Of a DNA stretch of 64,000 nt, positions 21,721 to 32,300 are shown piece after piece. The DNA lies in assembly GCF_026151205.1 (NCBI RefSeq), contig NC_087075.1:10896303-10960302 (forward strand). The letters are read 5' to 3'. Source of the DNA: Bolinopsis microptera (lineage: Eukaryota > Ctenophora > Tentaculata > Lobata > Bolinopsidae). A model generated the notes under the pieces. That model was not told the origin of the DNA, ran no database searches, and saw only the letters and a program-made list of their open reading frames with translations. The first letter of the stretch is position 1. Each line of letters begins with the position of its first letter. The translations under genes were made by a program, and so were the position numbers.

Positions 21721-22588
21721 AAATATTGCCGTTTCCGTACGGCGCTATACGTAATATATGTTAAAAGCGCGCCGCAGCTACTCCCTACCTCAACATTTGC
21801 GCGGGTTTCTTAAGCGCGCACGTACGTTTATTCTTGGCCGTTAATCAGACCCATGACATAACGCTATAGGTGGCAGTGACTGTAATTTTCTTCAACAATT
21901 ACTGAATTATCCATCCATAAAGTGATTTACAAAATGACACCTAAACCTCGTGTTTCGGTGTTCACTTAAACGGTACTTGGCGGCTGAACTGTGGTGTCTG
22001 ACGTTTGCAGCTAGATCGGACTCTGCATGATATTGTATTAGCAAATTTGTATAGTGTATAATTGTTTAGTGTTTATAATACTCTGCAACCTGGTAGCACG
22101 GCTGACACAAAAACAAAATGTTGGCCTGGCTTGTGCATAACCAAGTAAATAACACGCACTCCGATAAAAGCCGTCTGGAGAAACTCCGCAAAATGTTCAT
22201 TGTAGTCAACGGGCACAAAGAAGCACTACTAGCAATTGTGTCCTTTACCCTCCTACATAATTTGAACATTTTTGTGGCTAACTCATTGAACAACATCTGA
22301 ATTAAAATGTGTCTAGTATTAAAAGATTCAGTAAGTAATTTTTTCATGTACGCTGTACACTGTAGTTAGTAAATCAAATCAAACTTTTTCGATCAGCCGC
22401 GCGCTGAACCAGTGTTGCACTAGGTAAAAATTGTGTATATTTTGTTCATTTTTGAGTGTAAATTAATTTATTAATTTATCACAAATTATTTTATTATAAT
22501 ATAACCACTTATGTGAAATGGTTATTTTGACTTTAAATATTTGAACTAAATATGAATTGATTGTGGGTATAAAATAAAATTTGTTTTA
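21721..22588. other. Intergenic
   Basis: Includes GCGCGC-bearing AT-rich sequence and possibly the end of the LINE 3' UTR. A 93-codon minus-strand frame at 22066-22347 has no motif and a biased composition. I see no supported gene. Confidence 0.4.
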
Positions 22589-23947
22589 CTAAAAATTTGT
22601 TTTTACTGACAGATCTGAGATGTGTTCAGTTGGGGCCGAGTCATCTATGGAGGCGCTATCAGACAGCTGTTTATAGGGGTGAATTGTTGTTTGCGTGTCC
22701 ATATCTTTTCTCATTATAGTTGTGTACTCCCCATCTTTTTTGGTCAACTCTGCGATTTTAGCTTTAACTTTTACGGTGGCTAGATCCATAATGTGGTTTA
22801 GTAGGCTTGGAGAGTCACATGAATTACAAAGCCAATGCAAATTCTCAATTTTGCATATATTTCTATATGTGGAGTCTGCCATTGGCTTCTTTCTAGTTTC
22901 ACCAGATCTTTTTGTTGTTGTTGTTGTTGTTTGTGAATCATAACATTTGTAATGTACTTTCAGTTCACAGTATCCGCATGTGAGCAACTCCTGTTTGCAT
23001 TCATTCTGGCAATGGCAGCATATCATCCCAGAGTCCTCTTGGATAACATGCAAGTCTTTCTTTAATATGGACGGAACAAGTGAAAAGTCTGATTCAAGAT
23101 CGATCTGAAATGTGCTCAGTGTGCTCACAGATGTAGGACTTTTCGTTAGGAGTTGCTGATTTCCCACTTTGTTATTGGGTCCTGATTTTTGATTTGCAGA
23201 GTTATGTAAGGATATTTTGAGACGTGGCTTTAAATGGGTATCATGAGGTGGTGATTGCATCTTTGTGAATAGAGTCTTGACTTGAGAGACATACTCTTTG
23301 TTCTCGGCAAACTTGATACAGGACCAGGAACAATCCAAGGGAGTTTTCATAGAAAATGCAAAGAGTGCATAGTCAAAGTTACTAGTTGCTCCAAACTGCT
23401 GTTTGAATTCTATACCAGACTTGAATTTGGTTGCCAGCCAGGTGTAGGGGTAAGAAAGTGCTCTTACTTTTGTTTCAACAATGTTTTCAAGTCGTTCTTG
23501 GGCAACTGCAATCATCTGTGGGAGTGTTAAGGCCCACCATGGGACATCTGCTACATCGTGTAGTTTTTCTCCTATGTGCATCTGGTATAGCACTTTCTTT
23601 TTGTCTTCAAAGCTTAATGTTTTGCCAGAGTATGCAAGAACAATATCTTTAGGCAGGGAAATTTGGTGAGCAGTATCTGAAAGTTCAACAAAGGAGCAAA
23701 GAAAGTTTGATTGCCCATCAAAGCAAAATAAAACTTCTAAACTTGGACTCAATAGTTGAAGCTGTTTGTATATGTGACTTGTTTTTATACAGTTTGTGAG
23801 CATCTTTTTGTTTGAGGCTGACAAAACAACTGAGTCTGTAGTCTCTAATAGATTACAGTACAAACTTTCGAGTTGGTTGTTTTTTGCAGTGTCAACTGTT
23901 GCAATTGACACAACCTTTGGTTTGTTAGGTTTCAGTTTAATAGACAT
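22589..23947 (-). CDS. Zinc-finger (PHD-like) protein of unknown family, 452 aa, intronless
   Basis: A single uninterrupted frame, starting at ATG 23947 and ending TAA/TAG at 22589. Residues 1-230 are mixed alpha/beta-like with no motif I know. About 311-375 holds a PHD/RING-like cluster: CCHCQNECKQELLTCGYC, VHYKCYD, then WLCNSCD, split by a poly-Thr run encoded by an ACA microsatellite. The final 70 aa are polar. Lack of introns in a region where host genes are intron-rich, together with a zinc finger like those in LINE ORF1/ORF2 proteins, suggests a mobile-element origin. No RT, transposase, TIR or tail is visible nearby. A host retrogene is the alternative. Confidence 0.6.
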   Translation of the reverse strand: MSIKLKPNKPKVVSIATVDTAKNNQLESLYCNLLETTDSVVLSASNKKMLTNCIKTSHIYKQLQLLSPSLEVLFCFDGQSNFLCSFVELSDTAHQISLPKDIVLAYSGKTLSFEDKKKVLYQMHIGEKLHDVADVPWWALTLPQMIAVAQERLENIVETKVRALSYPYTWLATKFKSGIEFKQQFGATSNFDYALFAFSMKTPLDCSWSCIKFAENKEYVSQVKTLFTKMQSPPHDTHLKPRLKISLHNSANQKSGPNNKVGNQQLLTKSPTSVSTLSTFQIDLESDFSLVPSILKKDLHVIQEDSGMICCHCQNECKQELLTCGYCELKVHYKCYDSQTTTTTTKRSGETRKKPMADSTYRNICKIENLHWLCNSCDSPSLLNHIMDLATVKVKAKIAELTKKDGEYTTIMRKDMDTQTTIHPYKQLSDSASIDDSAPTEHISDLSVKTNF

Positions 23948-24789
23948 CTTTGTGTGCCGTCACAAGAAACCAAACCAAGTAGAATTGTTACAGCTCAGAG
24001 CTTTTGTAAAACTAGCTTTAACTGTCACAATTCTATGTTAACTGACTTGATTAATGTCTAGTCAGAGTAATGGGGTGTTAAGCTTTATTGAACTGGCTTA
24101 ACTTTCCAGAAAGAGCTTTAAAAACGAGCTCTTGAAACAGGCAACACTTGGCTAAACTTTACTATAACTAGTTTTGCTAAGTGATTGTCCTTGTTAATGT
24201 CCAAAACACAGCAAACAAATAACTGGTTTTCCTGTTGTTGATTTGAGTAGAATATTAATGTCTATACACTGTTCGTTTTCAAACTGAATTCCAAATGTTT
24301 CCGAACTGATTAACAGTTTACAGTTTACAGTACCCAGTAGTAGAAAGTAGCTATTTTGTTCTCTTTGGACGTAGTCTGATTGTCTTTGCAGCCTTTGCTT
24401 TGCGCTTCGTTTAGAGATCGATTTCCCAACACCTGAAAGGATATGGGCACCAGAAAAGTGTGATAGGGATTGCCAGCAGTGCTGACAAAAGAGCTTTTCT
24501 GAGTTTAAATAAATGACAATGAAACTCTTAATCTCAGCTGTGAAACTCACCGTTTAGGTATGAGTCGGGGTGGTTGCTGAGATGAGTGAGTGAGGAACAA
24601 GAAAACTATTGTGTATTCTGCCAAACTTTAGTCATGCAACATACAACAATCTGCAATTGTTGTTACATTCTATTGAGGTGTGATGTCCCACTAGGGGTCC
24701 TCAATAAATGTAATAGATTTGTAGTGTTGTAATTAGTTTAAATTAGTTCTCATGGAGAAGGAGACAATGAACCACTTTATTGGCCAGTG
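23948..24789. other. Upstream region of the zinc-finger gene
   Basis: May contain its promoter or a 5' exon. A 118-codon minus-strand frame (24194-24550) includes LFCQHCWQSLSHF and could be an upstream exon or chance. A 27-base stretch near 24700 (AATAAATGTAATAGATTTGT) recurs near 41300. Confidence 0.35.
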
Positions 24790-24811
24790 CAGTAGCGTAA
24801 CGTTGCCTGTT

Positions 24812-24842
<31 letters not shown>

Positions 24843-25097
24843 GCCGAAAAGGCGCCCCCCTGTTGGCGCCCCCTCCCCTTTTGGTGCCCCTCCCTAAAAT
24901 TGAACAAATTAGGTGATTTTAGAGGATACACCGGTAAAATCTCTAAAAAAGTGTGTATCTAGAGCAAAACGCGCAGTTTTGCTAGTACTTTAGTTAAGTT
25001 TTCGAAATTGTCCCACATTCAAACGACGATTTGGCGCCCCCCTAAGACGGCGCCCCACTGCACAGCGGGGTCAGCGGGGCCCTTCGTTACGCCACTG
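24790..25097. mobile_element. hAT-type MITE with 8-bp target duplication
   Basis: Starts CAGTAGCGTAACG and ends CGTTACGCCACTG, flanked by GGCCAGTG at 24782-24789 and 25098-25105. An 8-bp duplication with CAG...CTG termini is the hAT signature. The interior shares blocks with 7796 and 25969 and contains a C homopolymer (about 24815-24842). It has no coding capacity. Confidence 0.85.
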
Positions 25098-25348
25098 GGC
25101 CAGTGCCCGAAATGGTCTTACCAACGAGGAGGATACTTTGACTCATTTTATTTTAGCGTGACAGACATAGTGGACAAATTCTCACTACCAAGGATCATCG
25201 GCTTCATACAAGAAACTAAACGATTTACTAAATGCAAAGAAAACAAAATCTAAACTTTTTTTTTCTTGATTTATTAATTTTACCGGGGTAAGCACAGGGC
25301 TCCAATGCTCTATCTTACAGTGGTCACGATCTTACCATTAGTGATATA

Positions 25349-25622
25349 GAGCACCTATTTTGGTCAGACAACCACTGAAGTGAGACAACGTTTTAATGGG
25401 CACAGGAGTAAATTTAAATTAGATGCTGATAAGTCTTATACTAAATCAGCTTTATCGCAGCATTGCTTTAATGAACACCCGGAGTCCATGAGTCTTATTA
25501 ATTTTAAAGTTGCATTTGTCAAGAAATGTCCAGCAATAGAACTTGATAGAGAAGAGCATCGATTAATTTCTATATTCAGAACTAATATTTTGGGGATTAA
25601 TAGAATAAAAGTTATAAGATGA
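25349..25622 (+). pseudogene. Penelope-like element GIY-YIG endonuclease fragment
   Basis: The frame reads TYFGQTTTEVRQRFNGHRSK, then SALSQHCFNEHP, and ends ELDREEHRLISIFRTNILGI followed by NRIKV. This matches the C-terminal GIY-YIG nuclease of Penelope-like retroelements (GQT, R-x-x-GHR, the conserved Glu in LDREE, and the G-x-NR-x-K-V end). The N-terminal GIY and YIG strands and the RT are missing on the 5' side. It is a separate remnant from the RT at 53 kb. Confidence 0.75.
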
Positions 25623-25968
25623 TAAGTTTAGTTATTTTTGTTGTGTAATTTATTTGCCTTCCGTAATTTTTGTCAGTATTTATGTTTTATTATGATTGGT
25701 GTCCCGTTAAATTTTATTTAAATTAAAATAAAAGATTTTTTTTTTTTTTCCATACATACAAAAATTTTTTGGGATTCTTGTTTTTAAGTCTGTTTTGTTT
25801 CTACCTATATATGAGCCTAACTTATTTCTATTCAGGAGGTTCTCTCAAGATGATTTTTAATTCGAAGATTTCAAGAGCCTAAACTGTGTATGATTCGCCT
25901 CTCCAAACAAATCAAAAATTAGTGATATTGACCACAGCCCCCTACGAAGAAGAAGAAGAAGGTCACAG

Positions 25969-26112
25969 CAGTGGCGTAACAAAGGACCCCGCTGTGCGGG
26001 GTCCATCTTAGGGAGGCACCAAATCGTCGTTTGAATGTGTGACAGTTTGGAAAAGCTTAACTGCACGTTTTGCTCTAGAAACACACTTTTTTAGAGATTT
26101 TACTGGTGTATC
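25969..26112 (+). mobile_element. hAT-type MITE fragment (CAGTGGCG family)
   Basis: Starts CAGTGGCGTAACAAAGG and matches the reverse complement of the 24790-25097 element through ACACACTTTTTTAGAGATTT, then diverges after GGTGTATC. No right terminus is visible. Confidence 0.7.
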
Positions 26113-26347
26113 AAATTTCAAGTATTCTGATATTGCAGCAGGTTATATTATAATTCTTGGAACTCCCCTGTAGCTGTGGCGCCTTACTGGAGCCTGACCG
26201 ATGCCCAACTAGCGCTCTACCGATAATGGTATCCACTTAAACTGCCATAGTTTCATGGTATCAATGATTGTATTCGTCAACTAGTTTTAGATGTTTGGCC
26301 ATATAACTAAAGTCTAAAACCCAAGTTTATATTCACAGCTACATGAT

Positions 26348-29300
26348 ATGATGTTACTACCAATTTTGGCTGCATATTGCTGTCAATCCTTGGTAGATGG
26401 CACTACTATTTCTGCTCTTAAGGATATGAACTCAGGTCAGTAAAAATAATTGTAAAGCAAATGCTTTGATTTGATTTATGGTATTTCAAATCTATTGATT
26501 GAGAGCAAGAATGAAAATCTATTTTAATTTCTTACATTTTGAAAGTACTAAATATTTATAATATTTCAGAGTGGACAACTGTGGTTTCAGCTGGTCATCT
26601 TGTTGAAGCATTCAGCACAATGGGACAACTACATATTCTAGACCCAGCTGCAGCAGGTGCTGAAAAGTACTACCACATCAACTTACACTTGTACAGTGCT
26701 GTAAGAGGAGTGGATCTGGAAGAGTTGAACATACAGATGGACTATTTGGAAAAGGATGGATATGTCAGGTGGACATTGGATGCAGGTAATTGGAAGCTCA
26801 CGATCAACTCTTGTGAAAAAGACTTTGACGTTGATCCTACTGCTTCAGATGATGATGAATATCACTGGAGTATATTAATGACAGACCAGAGGTTCTACTT
26901 GAAGTGCAACGGTGTTGTCGTCGCAACTGTTGTCAACAGTGAGAGCTGTTATCATAAGACTGGGAAAGGAAAACTCGGTATTGGAGGATGGGAGCTCACC
27001 AACATGGTCAATCTTAAAACTCGCTTTGAGAATATTAGTAAGTTCCTGAGATCTTCATATCTAACTGCTTCATGCATGATTCATTCTATGTGACTAGGAA
27101 ACCTACAGCTTACATTTGAATACTACAAACTTATAATTAGAAATTTTAAAATAATTGATTTTTTGGGTCAAAATTTGGCAGCTGTAGTCAGAGTCTGATA
27201 CATATGATCTGCAGATTCTCATGTTGACTGCACTGTATGGTATGCAGGCATTATTCTGTTTCCTGCAATATAATATCAATAATCAATTTTACCATCTTCA
27301 GAGAACATAGGTTCGTGCTCAATGCCGAGTTACCGTTACAACAAAAGAGGTTTGATAGGGGTAAAGAAGTTGACCACTGGTGAGGATTGTCGATACGATT
27401 GTCAACACACATCGGACTGCAAAAAGGCTACAGTTGACATAGCGGAGAATGCTTGCAAACTTTACTCTAGTTTTGGAGGTGAAAACCTTGACTATCACAA
27501 TTAATTCGGAGTTACCTACTTTGCCTTGTGGAAAAATAAACGATTCCACCTTTTGATGACATTCAATTCAGTTCCTATTGTAATCCAGCACAACAATATC
27601 GTGCGAAAACTAATGGGCCGTGCCACAGCCAACATGATGTGAATCCTCTTATTAATATTTGCAGGACAAGCAAGGTATGTCAATCAACAAGAGACTGACA
27701 GTCAATCTCGATACCTCAACTATCTTTTCGGCACATCCATCTCATTTGAACTGGACTGCTTCGAATATAAGGGTTTGGACTCTCAAAACTGGTCTTAAAT
27801 CATGTGTTAAAATGTTTTCCTTTTTTGCTCTGATGTGATATATGACAATTATCATTAAATGCTTAAATATTATTATTAATATTAATATTAAAGCTGTTCT
27901 CCTGTCAATCAGACGACCCATGTTGGAGAAACGATGTGCGATTCGAATTGGGATCCGAGTAAGATTATTATTTGATTTATTTTGTTGTTTAGATGTTAAA
28001 AATAAAAATAGTTTAAATTTCTCATTACCCTGAGAACATTCACCATGAATCATATAAGCATGATAAAACATTTTGAGCTGACTTTATAAAACCTCAGAGA
28101 AACAACTATAAAATCAATAAAGAGTTGTCTGGATGATGAGTACGAGAACGAGGAAACTGCTATGTGGAATCCAGTGACAGGAATGTGTTCAGCTGTTCAT
28201 GACAAATATGTCAAGATCGCCGAAATTCCATCACCTGGCTTCAGTGTGGTGTACAGCCAGTGCAAAGAATGTACGTATAAAACTGATTTGATGTTAAAAA
28301 TATGTTGGGAAAAAGTATGTAAGTTCCCTCAAAAGTTTACACTTGTACATGTATTACTGTATTCAAACATTAGTGTTTGTAATTTATATTAAAATTTCAC
28401 TAACAATTACAATTGGTCATGGTGCACACTACTTTTCCTTTTCTTTTTCATCTTCGTTGTATGTTTATTCCTATTACAGTGAAAGAAGCAACTGATTACG
28501 AAAGCTGCTTTGAATATGGAGTAATCTTGGAGGGAAATGTTTTGCTCGAAACGACATACAAGTTCCCTTACGATTGCAAAGGTAGACTTATATTATATCA
28601 TTCATTTTTAAATTTATTATTATTTACCGATCTTTTTTGCTCTGTTTCGAGCGAAGACTTCACCATTATTATTTTTAAAACCTCAAACTAATCAATTAAC
28701 TACTAACAAAGGAATGTTAAATGAAATTCTCGCTAATTAACTTAATATTTATAAAGGAATGTAAAGAGAAATTCTCGCTAATTAATTAATTACTTACAGA
28801 GGAGTGTGAGGCTAATGAGGCATGTAGTGGTTGGAGCTCCATAACAGAGATAAGAAGGTGTTATCTGTACACAGGAGCAGTTTATCGGGCTAGCTACCCA
28901 AGAGCTGTGTCAGGAACTTACAATTGTGGCACTGGTACGTGAGAGACTGAGAAACTGAAACTGAAAGTGTTTGTTTTAGTTTTACTGGTTAATTAAGGGT
29001 CTTGGGCCACTCTGTTTAAGCGAGAGTTGGTTCGTAAATTTTTCTTGACGCATGATCTCTAAAAAAACAAGAGGGTCTATACCTCGTTTTAAAACTAACT
29101 AGTAAAGAGGAGATAAATACTGACATTACAAACCACATATCTAGCCCCAGTACCTGCACCACCTGGGCGGGTTAGTGTAATGTGGTAAACTGGTTACAGC
29201 AGGTTTTAGCGAAGTGATCTTTTAGAATATTCTAGTTTAGTGTAGAATAGCCGTTGGATTTAGTGTAAGATTAGGTAAGGTTAGAGGAAATAAAGATTGA

Positions 29301-32300
29301 CATTACAAACCACAGATCTAGCCCCAGTACCTGCACCACCTGGTCGGATAGTGTACCCGGTCAGTACCAACTTCGACCTCCTCTCAATCACTTCCCCCGG
29401 TCCCCTCAATCTACTTATCAACAATGATGATCTTCAGAGAACTGTACATGTTTACCAGGATGGTGTTCATAAGTTCAAGTTTGATATGTTTTCGAGGAAA
29501 CAGAGCAGTGGATTTGATTTCAGGTTGGATATTAGCTGTTATGTTTCTCTATTTGAGTATTTGATGCAATGGGAACTCTTCAGGGGTGTAGGAATGATTT
29601 TCTTCATGGGGGGGCCAAATTCTAAATATTTTTTGGCGCTTCGCGCCAAAGCCAGAATCTAGGTAAGGACTTCAAAAACCGAAAAAAATATTTTTGGCTC
29701 ATAATGATCAGGGTAGCATGAAACATGAACAAAAGTAGTTTCCAAGAAAACTTTGAAAATTTTTGACTTTGAAAATTTTCGGTCCGAGTCATTCTCGATA
29801 CGTACCTCTGAAAGCAAAGCTCCCGTTTCCGAGCTCGTATTGCGAAAGGGAGGCCTGCCTTCCGAGATCACATTACAAAGGGGGACCCTCGAGTCCAAAA
29901 TCTTATATCGAACTTCGAAAAACGAAAAAATATTTTTGGCTCATAATGATCAGGGTAGCATGAAACATGAACAAAAGTAGTTTCCAAGAAAACTTTGAAA
30001 ATTTTTGACTTTGAAAATTTTCGGTCCGAGTCATTCTCGATACATACCTCTGAAAGCAGAGCTCCCGCTTCCGAGCTCGTATTGCAAAGGGGAGGCCTGC
30101 CTTCCGAGATCACATTACAAAGGGGGACCCTCGAGTCCAAAATCTTATATCGAAATTTTTGACTTAGAAAATTTTTGACTTAAAAAATTTTCGGGAAAAA
30201 CTGTTTAGAAACCTAAATAAAAAAGTTGGCCCTTTTTGGCCCCTTGCCCAGATTTCATGGGGGGGGCGATGGCCCCCCCTGCCCCCCCGCTTCCTACACC
30301 CCTGGAACTCTTATTTTTTAGGGCTGATTTTACAGTTTCATAATATCATCATCAGCTCACCTAACTTTCCCTTATGACGATAAATAGAAATAAATTCCTT
30401 GTCGGTCTTGAAGAAAATTATCTTAATTGCTTTAGTTCTTATATTTATAAGAACTAAAGGGTAATATTGTGACGGGTAAAAATAATAGCGGGTAAAAATA
30501 TGGCGGAATTCCGAAAATTATTATACAATATTATATGAATTACCCTGGCGGAATTTCCGAAAAACCTCCAAATTTAACCCGCCATAATTTAACGAGCTAA
30601 GGTAGTTAACTTATTGGTTTCTAAAACTAATAGAATTAAGGGGGCCGGGTCTTCATGGGCATTTTCCCAAAATCGACTTGTTCTAGTTGTTTCTGATAGA
30701 GGGGAGTTTAAATATCTATCAGATGCTTTTAATCCCATGGAAAAAATGTTGTTCCTAGCCGAAATTCTAGGGACTACGGGTGGAAGATGAATAATTGATA
30801 TTCCAACAGCATCTTGTTCCCTGCATTGTGCTGATTCCGGGAAGCATTTTGTTTACGCTCTCATCATTCTGTAGGATGAGATATCGTTCATTTAAAATTG
30901 GGTAATTATAGGCCTGTCAAGGATTTCAGCCTAATTAAGAGCTGATCAATTGCAGCTAGTTGTGCCATATAAGGGATAACTGAGGTCACGTGACATTCAG
31001 TCCTATCACGTGACCGCTAATCCTATCACGTGACCTTGATTCGTAAAGCCTCGGGCACGTGATCACATTCGTAACGTGTCGTATGCCGACTAGGAGATTT
31101 TGTGACGTCACCAGAGCTGAAGCTACTTGATCAGGCCTTATATGGAATAATATCGTGTATCGGGTGTAATTGGACCCAATTAGAGCAGCTGAGCGCTCAA
31201 TTATAGCAGCTTCTGGTACCACCTTCTGAAACCCAGCAGACAGCTGGCCCAGAGAATCGAAATTAGAAGGATTTTTTCCTTTTCACCCTTTTGAAAAAAG
31301 GCAATAGTGAAAGGTTACGAATGGACGTTTTTGCAGAGAAACGTGGATTTTGGAGATTGCAGTAGGTGGGTCTGAATATGTCGTCAGTCCTTCCTTACTT
31401 CCGTTAGTAACCATGCAACGAAAAAGTTGCGCGCGCGAGGATTGCTTGCGGAGATGTGATGTATAGATAGCCTGTGATCTATGAATGCGCGGCGCAACTG
31501 TGTTTTAATGTATACGATGTAATTTATAATATTAGGTTATAATAATAAATATAAGCCCAATTTGTACGTGGCACGCGTAGTGTATTGATTTGTACACGAG
31601 TATAGTTACCTTTGCTTACAATTTAAGTTCTTTGCTTTACAAGTTAAGTTCTTTGGCAATTGAACTGAATTTCAAGTGTTTCCTGTACTTAATGCATAAT
31701 TTATCAATATTATTATCATGAAGACTGAAGTGAGCTGATTGGAGCTTATACTTAAATTTATAGTAAATGTGAAATGGAAATCTAGCGTCCGCCAAAACGA
31801 AACAACGGGCGCTATTCTTGTTTATTGATGGAAATCGAAGCGGAAACCTTGTAACCCTATGTTTTCGATGACGCCGAACAAGATTAAACAGGTTATAATT
31901 GTCCTACTCTCGTGTAAATTGCTCTAAAACGTGATTGAAATTGTAATGATGCTATCAATTGTAATACAGTTTTTACATTAAGCTGAGCGACGTAACGGCT
32001 GGCATTCCTGGGCCGCACTCATCCCAGATTGTCATTCCGCCGCAGCTTCAATTTATCTGGATATTACAGCCTGGGGTCCCCAGGTAACGACTGGAACCGC
32101 TATATCTGCCTAATCTCAGCTATTGTAAATAACGAAGCCTGTGATCCGCACATCAGGTATTGACCACATTGAACGGGCTTGAATCGAACAAGCCGTGTTA
32201 TTAATATTAAAGATATTAATACCAAAAATCGTATTACTAGATTACCTTCTTGTCATTTGTGCGAAGTGCGTACTCTTTATACTGCAGTTTGAAGTGCATT

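Noticed and set aside
22066..22347. 93-codon minus-strand ORF
   Set aside because: No recognisable motif or neighbouring exon signals; likely chance.
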